In this document: positions 1 through 7,976 of the stretch, piece by piece
Layout of the letters: each line of letters opens with the position of its first letter
How positions within the stretch are numbered: the first letter of the stretch is position 1
Origin: SHYR01 sp036013055
GTDB taxonomy: Bacteria; Chloroflexota; Dehalococcoidia; UBA2979
Length of the DNA: 64,000 bases
Reading direction: 5' to 3'
Assembly: GCA_036013055.1 (NCBI GenBank)
Contig: DASCQM010000006.1
Coordinates: 329,808 to 393,807 of the forward strand
Program-made: the position numbers and the translations under genes
Notes under the pieces: model-generated
Told to the model about the DNA's origin: nothing
The model's database searches: none
The model's input: only the letters and a program-made list of their open reading frames with translations

Positions 1-54
1 GTGCTCGACGAAGAAGATACGGCTGGCGATCACGGCGGCGAGGCTGGCGCGTGA
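1..54 (+). CDS. C-terminal end of an upstream gene (partial)
   Basis: Frame 1 is open from the window edge and stops with TGA at 52-54. Only 17 residues are visible, acidic and Gly-rich, ending GGEAGA. The stop overlaps the GTG start of the NUDIX gene in a GTGA arrangement, so the two genes are probably translationally coupled. The product cannot be identified from this tail. Confidence 0.6.
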   Translation: MLDEEDTAGDHGGEAGA

Positions 55-623
55 ACGACGTACCGATCCCTGAGCTCGTCTCGTCCGAGGTTCGTCTCGA
101 TGACTTCCTCTTCGGTGCCGTGACCGACCGCCTGCGATACGCGGACGGCCAGGAGATCCAGCGCGACGTGCTAAGGCATCCCGGTGTCGTGGTGATCGTG
201 CCGGTCGACGACCAGGGCCGCTGGCTGCTGATCCGCCAGTACCGCCACGGGGCGGGCAGGGTGATGCTTGAGTTGCCTGCCGGCACCGCCGAGGAAGGCG
301 AACTGCCGCTTGTCACCGCGCACCGCGAGATCCGCGAGGAGACGGGCTTTGCTGCCGGGTCGCTGACGCGCATCGGCGGCGTGTGGGCCGCGCCGAGCTT
401 CCTCGGCGAGTACGTCGACTACTTCGTCGCGACCGACCTGCGTCCCGATCCGCTGCCGCAGGACGACGACGAGAACCTGAGCGAGCCGATTGCGATGACC
501 TCCGAGGAGGTGCTCGCGGCGATCGACGACGGTACGATCGAGGACGCGAAGACCATCGTCGCGACGCTGCTCTGGCAGCGCCACGAAGCCGCCGCGACCG
601 CTGCCGGGCCCTCAGGCACTTGA
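51..623 (+). CDS. NUDIX hydrolase, ADP-ribose pyrophosphatase-like
   Basis: 190 aa. The NUDIX box is complete: Gly78, then Glu84 in the GX5E part, then REIREETGF at residues 92-100. The preceding ELPAGT (residues 74-79) is typical of the ADP-ribose or nucleoside-diphosphate-sugar branch. The family hydrolyses NDP-X compounds to NMP plus P-X and usually acts as a house-cleaning enzyme in the cytoplasm; the exact substrate cannot be read from sequence. The GTG start overlaps the upstream stop, and the fumarate reductase operon follows after about 60 bp. Confidence 0.88.
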   Translation: MNDVPIPELVSSEVRLDDFLFGAVTDRLRYADGQEIQRDVLRHPGVVVIVPVDDQGRWLLIRQYRHGAGRVMLELPAGTAEEGELPLVTAHREIREETGFAAGSLTRIGGVWAAPSFLGEYVDYFVATDLRPDPLPQDDDENLSEPIAMTSEEVLAAIDDGTIEDAKTIVATLLWQRHEAAATAAGPSGT

Positions 624-686
624 CCGAACGCGCCGTGCGGCGAATAGTCCCTTAGACGCCCAACTGAACCCAACGAGGGTAATTAC

Positions 687-2477
687 TTGGCCGAAACGCT
701 TCAGCACGACATCGTGATCATCGGCGGCGGTGGTGCCGGCCTACGGGCTGTGATCGCAGCAGCCGAGGCCTATCCCGACCTCGACATCGCGATGGTCTCC
801 AAGGTCTATCCCATGCGCAGCCACACCGTCTCCGCCGAAGGCGGGGCGGCGGGCGTGATCAAGCCCAACGACACGGCCGACGACCACATCCACGACACCA
901 TCTCTGGTGCCGACTGGCTGGCTGATCAGGATGCGGTTGAGTACTTCGTTGATGAGGCTCCCAAGGAACTGACGCAGCTTGAGCACTGGGGCTGCCCGTG
1001 GAGCCGCGAGCCGGACGGCAGCGTCGCAACGCGCCCCTTCGGTGGCATGATCATCGAGCGCACGTGGTACGCCGCCGACAAGACCGGCTTCCACATGCTG
1101 CACGCGCTTTTCCAGACCTCGCTGAAGCACACGCAGGTCACCCGCTACGACGAGTGGTTCGCGACTCGTTTGCTCGTCGAGAACGGGCGCTGCCAGGGCT
1201 TGACGGCGATCGACCAGCGCACGGGGCAGGTTCAGACGATCCTCGCCAAGGCGGTGATCATGGCTACCGGCGGTGGCGGACGTATCTTCCCGTTCACGAC
1301 GAACGCCTCGATCAAGACCGGCGATGGCATGGGCATGGCCTACATCGCCGGCGTGCCGCTCAAGGACATGGAGTTCGTCCAGTACCACCCCACGGGCCTG
1401 CCCGGCACCGGCATCCTGATCACCGAAGCCGCGCGAGGTGAGGGCGGCATCCTGCTCAACAACAAGGGCGAGCGCTACCTCGAACAGTACGACCTCGGCA
1501 CCCCGCTCGATGTGAGCGACCCCGAGCACCCGCAGAAGCGCACGATGGAACTTGGCCCTCGCGACCGCCTCTCGCAGGCGTTCATGCACGAGCAAGAGAA
1601 GGGCAACGTGATCGAGGGTGAGTTCGGCACGTATGTGAACCTCGACGTTCGCCATCTCGGCGAGAAGGAGATCGACCGCAAGATCCCGTTCGTGCGCGAG
1701 CTCGCGAAGAACTACGGCAACGTCGATCCTGTCTACGAGCCGATTCCCGTCCGGCCGGTTGTCCACTACATGATGGGCGGCATCTCGACCGACATTGAGG
1801 CGCGCACGAACATTCCCGGCCTCTATGCTGCCGGCGAGTGCGCCTGCGTCAGCATCAACGGCGCGAACCGCCTTGGCTCAAACTCGCTGACGGAATTGCT
1901 TGTCTTCGGCGCGCTCGCCGGGACTGGTGCCGCCGAGTGGGCGCTCGAACACCCGGAGATGGACACGGCAGCGCTTGAGCAACAGGCCGAGGCTGAGCGT
2001 CGCCGCATCGCGGACGACTTCATCAACAAGATGGACGGCACCGAGCGCATCGCGACGATCCGCACCGAGCTTCAATCCTCGATGGAGGAGGGCGCCGGCA
2101 TCTACCGCACGGAGGCATCGCTGCAGTCGACGGTCGACAAGATCGCCGAGCTGAAGCGGCGCTTCAAGAACATCGGACTGGACGACCACAGCCTCAGCTT
2201 CAACACCGAGCTAACGTCTGCGCTTGAGCTTGAGTTTATGCTCGAGATCGCCGAGGCGCTCGCGCATTCGGCGCTGCAACGCAAGGAGTCGCGCGGCTCG
2301 CACCAGCGCACCGACCACACCGACCGCGACGACCAGAACTACCTGAAGCACTCGTTGGCGCACCGTACGGACGGCGCACCGCGTATCGAGTACCAGGACG
2401 TCGTCATCACCAAGTGGCCGCCTGCCGAGCGCGTATACGGCGCCGAGGAGACGGTAGTGAAGACGGACGACGAGTAA
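687..2477 (+). CDS. frdA: Fumarate reductase flavoprotein subunit FrdA
   Basis: 596 aa; catalytic FAD subunit that interconverts fumarate and succinate on the cytoplasmic face of the membrane. The N-terminal Rossmann motif is GGGGAGLRA. The flavin-linking His lies in RSHTVSAEGG; the Glu in AEGG is the FrdA-type residue, where SdhA proteins usually have Gln. HPTG, RGEGG, HYMMGG and LGSNSL motifs are all present, and the C-terminal PPAERVYG closely matches E. coli FrdA. TTG at 687 is the start, with GAGGG about seven bases upstream. The stop overlaps the frdB start by one base. Confidence 0.95.
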   Translation: MAETLQHDIVIIGGGGAGLRAVIAAAEAYPDLDIAMVSKVYPMRSHTVSAEGGAAGVIKPNDTADDHIHDTISGADWLADQDAVEYFVDEAPKELTQLEHWGCPWSREPDGSVATRPFGGMIIERTWYAADKTGFHMLHALFQTSLKHTQVTRYDEWFATRLLVENGRCQGLTAIDQRTGQVQTILAKAVIMATGGGGRIFPFTTNASIKTGDGMGMAYIAGVPLKDMEFVQYHPTGLPGTGILITEAARGEGGILLNNKGERYLEQYDLGTPLDVSDPEHPQKRTMELGPRDRLSQAFMHEQEKGNVIEGEFGTYVNLDVRHLGEKEIDRKIPFVRELAKNYGNVDPVYEPIPVRPVVHYMMGGISTDIEARTNIPGLYAAGECACVSINGANRLGSNSLTELLVFGALAGTGAAEWALEHPEMDTAALEQQAEAERRRIADDFINKMDGTERIATIRTELQSSMEEGAGIYRTEASLQSTVDKIAELKRRFKNIGLDDHSLSFNTELTSALELEFMLEIAEALAHSALQRKESRGSHQRTDHTDRDDQNYLKHSLAHRTDGAPRIEYQDVVITKWPPAERVYGAEETVVKTDDE

Positions 2478-3217
2478 TGGCGGACACGATCAAGCTTGAG
2501 GTCTTTCGCTACCACCCGGAGGGCGGGGGCGAGCCGCTGTTCGACACCTACGAGGTGCCGTTCCGCGACGACTGGGTCGTGCTCGACGCGCTGAACCATA
2601 TCAAGGACGAGATCGATGGCTCGCTGACCTATCGCTGGTCCTGCCGCATGGGCGTCTGTGGCTCGTGCGGGATGATGGTGAACGGCGATCCTCGGCTGAC
2701 CTGCTCCGCATTCCTCCGCGACTTCGCGCCCGGCCCGATTCGGGTCGAGCCGCTGAACGGATTCCCGGTCGAGCGTGACCTTGTCGTCGTGCTCGACGAC
2801 TTCATGGAGAAGCTCTCTGCGGTGAAGCCGTGGATGATCCGCGAGGTCGAGAAGCCGGTCTCCGAGGGTGAATACCTCCAGAGCCCCGCTCAACTTGCGA
2901 AGTTCAAGCAGTACAGCATGTGCATCAACTGCATGCTCTGCTACGCAGCCTGCCCGGTGTACGCGCACGAAGACGAGTTTGTCGGCCCGGCCGCGCTCGC
3001 GCTCGCGCAGCGCTACAACCTCGACTCCCGCGACGACGGCAACGACGAGCGCAACAAGCTCGTCTGGTCCGACGAGGGCATCTGGGACTGCACATTCGTC
3101 GGCGAGTGTTCGGTCGTCTGTCCGAAGCACGTCGACCCCTCTGGCGCGATCCAGCAGGCGAAGGTGATGAGCACCCAGGAATGGATGCAATCGTTCCTGC
3201 CGTTCGGGAAGAAGTAG
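2477..3217 (+). CDS. frdB: Fumarate reductase iron-sulfur subunit FrdB
   Basis: 246 aa; carries electrons between FrdA and the quinone pool. The [2Fe-2S] ligands are Cys56, 61, 64 and 76. Cys149, 152, 155 and 215 fit the [4Fe-4S] centre, and Cys159, 205 and 211 fit the [3Fe-4S] centre, in the spacing of E. coli FrdB. The ATG at 2477 shares one base with the frdA stop (TAATG), which rules out the longer in-frame extension upstream. A short gap separates it from frdC. Confidence 0.95.
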   Translation: MADTIKLEVFRYHPEGGGEPLFDTYEVPFRDDWVVLDALNHIKDEIDGSLTYRWSCRMGVCGSCGMMVNGDPRLTCSAFLRDFAPGPIRVEPLNGFPVERDLVVVLDDFMEKLSAVKPWMIREVEKPVSEGEYLQSPAQLAKFKQYSMCINCMLCYAACPVYAHEDEFVGPAALALAQRYNLDSRDDGNDERNKLVWSDEGIWDCTFVGECSVVCPKHVDPSGAIQQAKVMSTQEWMQSFLPFGKK

Positions 3218-3228
3218 GGGCCGCGATC

Positions 3229-3618
3229 ATGTCGAACCCACTGCCGCGCCGGCACTCCAACTCGTGGTGGCTGCGCCGTCCGTCGTACTTCATCTTCATG
3301 ATGCGAGAGTGGTCGGCGGTCTTCGTCGCCATCTACGCCGTACTGCTGCTGATCCTGACGTCGAAGGTGCTCGAGGGCGAAGCCGCCTACCAGAGCTTCG
3401 TTGACGATGTGTTGGCCGCACCCGCGATGATCGCGTTCCACGCCGTTGCGCTGGCCTTCGCGCTGCTACACACGATCACCTGGTTCATGGCCGTGCCAAA
3501 GGGATTGCCGCTGCGACGCGGCGAGGACCTGGTCCCGCCGATGCTGATCGTGGGCGGCGCGTACGCCTCGTGGATCGGCGTCTCAATCATCGTCGCTGCG
3601 CTGTTCTTGCTGGACTGA
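3229..3618 (+). CDS. frdC: Fumarate reductase membrane anchor FrdC
   Basis: 129 aa with three hydrophobic helices. It resembles E. coli FrdC from end to end: NSWWLRRPSYFIFMMREW matches the amphipathic N-terminus, Glu27 corresponds to the quinone-site Glu29 and His81 in LLHTITWF to His82 of E. coli FrdC (equivalences by eye). This is the haem-free, two-small-anchor (type D) arrangement, not the haem-b SdhC type. The ATG at 3229 lies 11 bases after the frdB stop. Upstream in-frame codons run antisense-like through frdB and were discarded. Confidence 0.9.
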   Translation: MSNPLPRRHSNSWWLRRPSYFIFMMREWSAVFVAIYAVLLLILTSKVLEGEAAYQSFVDDVLAAPAMIAFHAVALAFALLHTITWFMAVPKGLPLRRGEDLVPPMLIVGGAYASWIGVSIIVAALFLLD

Positions 3619-3628
3619 GGGAGCCTCG

Positions 3629-3964
3629 ATGCGTCACTCGAACGAACCGCTGCTCTGGGCGCTCTTCTCAGCCGGAGGCGTGCTGACGGCGCTGCTGGCG
3701 CCGGTGCTGATCGTGATGACCGGCTTCGTACTGCCGTCCGACGAGATCGCGTTCACGCGCGTGGAGGACATCTTCACCAACGTGCTGGTGCGCCTCGTGA
3801 TTCTCGCGCTGACATCGCTGGCGTTCATGCACTTCGCGAATCGCTTCCGCCACACGCTGAACGACATGGGGCTGGCGAAGTCGCTCTTCATGCCCGCGAG
3901 CCTGCTCAGCTACGCTCTCGCGCTGGCCGGCACCGTCTGGGCCGCGACGATCGTTCTCAACTAG
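3629..3964 (+). CDS. frdD: Fumarate reductase membrane anchor FrdD
   Basis: 111 aa with three transmembrane helices. The start SNEPLLWALFSAGG parallels SDEPVFWGLFGAGG of E. coli FrdD. GAGGGAG lies just before the ATG. It completes the frdABCD order found in enterobacteria and mycobacteria and should form the quinone site with FrdC. No transcription terminator with a T-run follows, but a perfect 8-bp hairpin lies about 170 bp downstream, in the gap to convergent fumC. Confidence 0.9.
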   Translation: MRHSNEPLLWALFSAGGVLTALLAPVLIVMTGFVLPSDEIAFTRVEDIFTNVLVRLVILALTSLAFMHFANRFRHTLNDMGLAKSLFMPASLLSYALALAGTVWAATIVLN

Positions 3965-4177
3965 GCGCTCTCAGGCAGGCACTTCTCAGCGAGTCGTCCC
4001 CACCGAGGGGCGATGGCCCAGCGACCTACCTTCTGACCGACCTGCCGACGAATCACGCACTGACTCGTGGACGCGGACTGACCGTCCGACGTACCCGACG
4101 TACCGACTGACGATCTGACTGACTGGGGAGTGAGACGGCTGCCCTACGGGCGCAGCCGTGGAGCGGACGCGTCCGAC
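3965..4177. other. Convergent intergenic region with short degenerate repeats
   Basis: 213 bp between frdD and fumC. From about 4035 to 4125 the sequence is a run of overlapping GACTGAC, GACGTAC and CCGAC-type words, giving an irregular repetitive texture. No gene is supported. A hairpin closes the region. Confidence 0.5.
4135..4159. terminator. Hairpin between convergent frdD and fumC
   Basis: Perfect 8-bp arms ACGGCTGC and GCAGCCGT surround a 9-nt loop. There is no T-run, so intrinsic termination is uncertain, but its place between two convergent genes fits a bidirectional terminator. Confidence 0.45.
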
Positions 4178-5572
4178 CTACGGGCGCGTCATCGCCTCCG
4201 GGTCGATCCACTCCGCGAACTGCTCTTCGGTCAGCACGCCCAGTTCGATCGCGGCCTCGCGCAGCGTCGTGCCCTCGGTGTGGGCCTTCTTCGCGACCTT
4301 CGCCGAGTTGTCGTAGCCGATGTGCGGGTTGAGAGCGGTCACGAGCATCAGCGAGGACTGCATCAACTCGTCGATGCGATCCGTGTTGGCCTCAATGCCG
4401 ACGACGCAGTTGTCGGTGAAGGAGACCGCCGCATCGCCCAGCAGGCGGATGCTTTGCAGCGTGTTGTAGACGATCACCGGCTTGAAGACGTTCAGCTCGA
4501 AGTGCCCGGTCGCGCCACCGACGTTGACGGCGACATCGTTCCCGATCACCTGTGCGCAGACCATCGTCATCGCCTCGGGCTGGGTGGGGTTCACCTTGCC
4601 CGGCATGATCGATGAGCCCGGCTCGTTCCCCGGCAGCCGCAGTTCGCCGAGTCCGGCGCGCGGCCCGGAGCCGAGCAGACGAATGTCGTTCGCGATCTTC
4701 ATCATCGAGACGGCGATCGTCTTCAACTGGCCGGAGAGCTCGACCTGCGCGTCGTGCGCGGCGAGCGACTCGAACTTGTTCGGCGCGGTTACGAAGGGCA
4801 GGCCCGTGATCTTGGCGATCTCGACGGCGATGCGCTCCGCGAACTCGGGGTGCGAGTTGAGGCCGGTGCCGACGGCCGTGCCGCCGAGCGCCAGCTCGTA
4901 CAGCCGAGGGAGCACGCCTTCGACGCGGGCGATGCTGTTCTCGACCTGCTGCACGTAGCCTGAGAACTCTTGCCCCAGCGTGAGCGGGACGGCGTCCATC
5001 AGGTGTGTACGGCCGATCTTCACGATGCCGTCGAATGCCTTGGTCTTCGCCGCCAGCGTCTTCTGGAGGTGCTGGAGGCCCGGAACGAGCACCTGCACGA
5101 CCTGCTCCGCCGTCGAGACCGACATCGCACCGGGGAACGTGTCGTTCGACGATTGCGACATGTTCACGTGATCGTTCGGGTGAACCGGATCCTTCGACCC
5201 CATCTCGCCGCCGAGCAACTCGATCGCGCGGTTCGAGATTACCTCGTTCGCGTTCATGTTGGTCTGCGTGCCGGAGCCAGTCTGCCAGACGACGAGCGGG
5301 AAGTGGTCATCGAGTTCGCCGTCGATCACCTGTTGGGCGGCCTGGCGAATCACATCAGCGAGTCCGGAGTCGAGCTTGCCGAGATCCTCGTTGACCGTCG
5401 CTGAGGCGTGCTTCACGATGCCGAACGCGCGAATGATCGCGCGCGGCATGCGCTCCCCGCCGATCTTGAAGTTCTGGAGCGAGCGCTGTGTCTGCGCGCC
5501 CCAGTACACGTCTGAGGCGACTTCAATCGTCCCCATGCTGTCTGATTCGGTACGGGTGCCTGCATCGGCCAT
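4178..5572 (-). CDS. fumC: Class II fumarate hydratase
   Basis: 464 aa, normal length for the homotetrameric, iron-free fumarase that interconverts fumarate and malate. The superfamily signature GSSIMPGKVNPTQ is present at about residues 318-330, and TGSGTQTNMN and SSNDTFPG mark the other active-site segments. The Asn in NPTQ is followed by Thr, not the usual Glu of KVNPTE/Q, a minor change. It lies downstream of mdh on the same strand, so it probably works between FrdABCD and malate dehydrogenase. Confidence 0.95.
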   Translation of the reverse strand: MADAGTRTESDSMGTIEVASDVYWGAQTQRSLQNFKIGGERMPRAIIRAFGIVKHASATVNEDLGKLDSGLADVIRQAAQQVIDGELDDHFPLVVWQTGSGTQTNMNANEVISNRAIELLGGEMGSKDPVHPNDHVNMSQSSNDTFPGAMSVSTAEQVVQVLVPGLQHLQKTLAAKTKAFDGIVKIGRTHLMDAVPLTLGQEFSGYVQQVENSIARVEGVLPRLYELALGGTAVGTGLNSHPEFAERIAVEIAKITGLPFVTAPNKFESLAAHDAQVELSGQLKTIAVSMMKIANDIRLLGSGPRAGLGELRLPGNEPGSSIMPGKVNPTQPEAMTMVCAQVIGNDVAVNVGGATGHFELNVFKPVIVYNTLQSIRLLGDAAVSFTDNCVVGIEANTDRIDELMQSSLMLVTALNPHIGYDNSAKVAKKAHTEGTTLREAAIELGVLTEEQFAEWIDPEAMTRP

Positions 5573-5634
5573 CGTTCGCTCCGCTCGTTCCTTGCTCTGG
5601 CAGTGTGCGCCTCTCGGCGCCTCGTGTGTTCGCG

Positions 5635-6567
5635 CTATGCGCTCGGTGTCTCGGCGACAAGTTCCAGTACGGCCTTGCCAGCCTCGGTCATGGCCGCAGC
5701 TTCATCGTCGCTGAGGTCGAAGTCGTGGATCGCCTCGACGCCACCCGCGCCGAGCGTGACCGGCACACCGACGTATGCGTCGCTGATGCCGTACTCGCCG
5801 CCGAGCAGTGCGCAGCAAGGGAGGACGCGCTTCTCATCGAGTAGCACGGACTCCACCATCTCGCCGATCGCCGCGGCGGGCGCGACGAACGCGCTGCCGG
5901 TCTTCAGCAATCCGACTATCTCAGCGCCGCCCTTCGTCGTGCGGTCGACGACCGCTGCGACGCGGTCGGCCGCCATCAGCTTCGTGATCGGTACGCCGCC
6001 GACGCCTGCGTTGGAGACCAGCGGCACCATCGTCGCTTCGGTGTGGCCGCCGAGGACCCATGCGTTCACGTCGCGGACGGACACGCCGAGCTCCATCGCG
6101 ATGAACGTGCGGTAGCGGCTGCTGTCGAGCAGACCACCCTGGCCGACCACGCGGCTGGACGGGAAGCCGCTGGCTTCGAGCGCCACGTGGCACATCGCGT
6201 CCATCGGGTTCGCGAGCATGATCAACACTGCGTCCGGGGACTGCTCAGCCGCCGCGGAGGCGACGCTGCGCACGATGTTGGCGTTGGTTCCGAGCAGGTC
6301 CTCGCGGGTCATGCCCGGCTTGCGCGGCACACCGGAGGTGATCACCACGACATCGGACCCGGCGGTGTCGGCCCAGTCATTCGTGCCGGTGACATTCCCG
6401 CTGAAGTCGACCCAGGGGGCGGACTCCGCGATGTCGAGCGACTTGCCCTGCGGCAGGCCCTCCACGATGTCGATCAACGTGACGTCGGCATATCCGCGTC
6501 CTGCGACCTGCTGGGCACTGGCTGCGCCGGTCATGCCGGCTCCTACGATGGTTACTTTCTTACGCAC
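5635..6567 (-). CDS. mdh: Malate dehydrogenase, LDH-like type, with altered active-site loop
   Basis: 310 aa. GAGMTGAASA is the NAD-binding turn, DIVEGLPQGKSLD the adenosine-binding Asp region, and PRKPGM carries the Arg of malate-specific enzymes. DSSRYR supplies the substrate Arg and NPMDAM the active-site Asn. The family resembles the Chloroflexus/Chlorobium enzyme. The loop after the catalytic His reads GGHTEATMVP where relatives have GGHGDTMVP or GGHGDEMVP: one extra residue, and the Gly-Asp pair is gone. I checked this on the reverse complement of 6000-6060. The Asp that partners the His in the dyad is upstream, so activity is still likely. Confidence 0.92.
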   Translation of the reverse strand: MRKKVTIVGAGMTGAASAQQVAGRGYADVTLIDIVEGLPQGKSLDIAESAPWVDFSGNVTGTNDWADTAGSDVVVITSGVPRKPGMTREDLLGTNANIVRSVASAAAEQSPDAVLIMLANPMDAMCHVALEASGFPSSRVVGQGGLLDSSRYRTFIAMELGVSVRDVNAWVLGGHTEATMVPLVSNAGVGGVPITKLMAADRVAAVVDRTTKGGAEIVGLLKTGSAFVAPAAAIGEMVESVLLDEKRVLPCCALLGGEYGISDAYVGVPVTLGAGGVEAIHDFDLSDDEAAAMTEAGKAVLELVAETPSA

Positions 6568-6607
6568 GGGTGCTCCTCTCGTCTCTGTGAGTTATCGAAC
6601 ATTTGGT

Positions 6608-6639
6608 GCCGCGGGAAGGGACGTTCGTCCTTCCGCGGC
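6608..6639 (-). terminator. Hairpin downstream of icd
   Basis: A GC-rich stem pairs GCCGCGG and AAGG segments on the left with CCTTCCGCGGC on the right, with small G bulges and a 4-nt loop. It sits immediately after the icd stop and ahead of mdh on the minus strand, so it may terminate or attenuate the icd transcript. There is no strong T-run. Confidence 0.5.
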
Positions 6640-6649
6640 GGGTCTGGCG

Positions 6650-7864
6650 TCAGGCCATTGCCGCTTGCAGGCCCTCGTCGAGCGCGTCGAGGAACTCGTT
6701 GGTGGTCAGCCACGGTGCATCCGGGCCGATCAGCAGCGCCAGGTCCTTCGTCATGGCCCCGCCCTCGACGGTCTCCACGCAGACTCGCTCAAGCGTGTCA
6801 GCGAAGGCCGCGAGGTCGTCGTTGCCATCGAGCTTGGCGCGATGCGCCAGCCCGCGGGTCCAGGCGAAGATCGAAGCGATCGGATTCGTCGATGTCTCTT
6901 CGCCGGCCTGGTGCTGGCGGTAGTGACGGGTGACGGTGCCGTGTGCGGCCTCGGCCTCGACGGTTTGGCCGTCGGGCGTCATCAGCACGGAGGTCATCAG
7001 ACCGAGCGAGCCGTAGCCCTGCGCGACCATGTCCGACTGGACATCGCCGTCGTAGTTCTTACAGGCCCAGATCACCGCGCCGCGGCCCTTCAGGACCTGT
7101 GCGACGACATCGTCGATCAGCCGGTGCTCGTACCAGATGTCGGCGGCCGCGAACTGGTCGGCGAACTCCGCATCGAAGACTTCCTGGAAGATGTCGCGGA
7201 ACTGACCGTCGTACTGCTTGAGGATCGTGTTCTTCGTCGAGAGGTAGAGCGGCCACTTGCGGATCAGCGAGTAGTTCATGCAGGCGCGAGCGAACCCGCG
7301 GATCGACTCATCGACGTTGTACATGCCCATCGCGACGCCGGAGGTCTCGAAGTTCATGACCTCGTGCTCGATCGGGTCGCCGCCGTCGGCCGGCTCGAAG
7401 CTCATCTTCAGCTTGCCGGGACCGGGGACGCGGAAATCGGTGGCGCGGTACTGATCGCCGTAGGCGTGGCGGCCGATCACGATCGGCTGCTCCCAGTTCG
7501 GAATCAGGCGCGGCACGTTGTTGCAGATGATCGGCTCGCGGAAGACGGTGCCGCCGAGGATATTGCGGATCGTGCCGTTTGGCGAGCGCCACATCTCCTT
7601 CAGGCTGAACTCCTCGACACGGTCTTCGTCGGCCGTGATCGTGGCGCATTTCACGCCAACGCTGTGCTCCTGGATCGCCCGCGCGGAGTCAATCGTGATC
7701 TGGTCGTTGGTAGCATCGCGGGACTCGATGCTGAGGTCGTAATACTTGAGATCGATATCGAGGTAGGGAAGGATCAACTTCTCGCGAATGAAGCCCCACA
7801 TGATGCGGGCCATCTCATCACCATCGAGTTCGACGACAGGGTTTGCTACGGGGATCTTGCTCAT
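6650..7864 (-). CDS. icd: NADP-dependent isocitrate dehydrogenase, eukaryotic-like homodimer type
   Basis: 404 aa. ELDGDEMARIMW opens the protein as in mitochondrial and cytosolic IDH1/2, and SPNGTIRN, KNYDGDVQSD and AEAAHGTVTRHYR mark the substrate, metal and NADP sites. The His-Gly-Thr-Val-Thr-Arg-His segment is the NADP-specificity type. It oxidises isocitrate to 2-oxoglutarate. This is type II IDH and is unrelated in detail to the E. coli enzyme. It is upstream of mdh and fumC on the same strand, so three TCA enzymes are clustered. Confidence 0.95.
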   Translation of the reverse strand: MSKIPVANPVVELDGDEMARIMWGFIREKLILPYLDIDLKYYDLSIESRDATNDQITIDSARAIQEHSVGVKCATITADEDRVEEFSLKEMWRSPNGTIRNILGGTVFREPIICNNVPRLIPNWEQPIVIGRHAYGDQYRATDFRVPGPGKLKMSFEPADGGDPIEHEVMNFETSGVAMGMYNVDESIRGFARACMNYSLIRKWPLYLSTKNTILKQYDGQFRDIFQEVFDAEFADQFAAADIWYEHRLIDDVVAQVLKGRGAVIWACKNYDGDVQSDMVAQGYGSLGLMTSVLMTPDGQTVEAEAAHGTVTRHYRQHQAGEETSTNPIASIFAWTRGLAHRAKLDGNDDLAAFADTLERVCVETVEGGAMTKDLALLIGPDAPWLTTNEFLDALDEGLQAAMA

Positions 7865-7934
7865 GCACTCCTCATCCGAGGTTCGATTCGGTGGTTAGGG
7901 CGTGTCACTGCTGGAGTCACAGGCGCTGAATCTG

Positions 7935-7940
7935 AGTATA
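7935..7940 (-). promoter_or_regulatory. Candidate -10 box for icd
   Basis: On the minus strand TATACT lies about 70 bases before the icd ATG. No good TTGACA-like box is visible 16-18 bases upstream, so this is only a candidate. A small CCGCC/GGCGG hairpin at 7958-7971 follows pccB in the same gap. Confidence 0.3.
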
Positions 7941-7976
7941 GAACGATCCAGTCGTTGCCGCCTGTCGGCGGGCTGC

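Noticed and set aside
687..3964. Naming the first operon sdhABCD
   Set aside because: The AEGG Glu in the flavoprotein and E. coli FrdC/FrdD-like anchors favour fumarate reductase.
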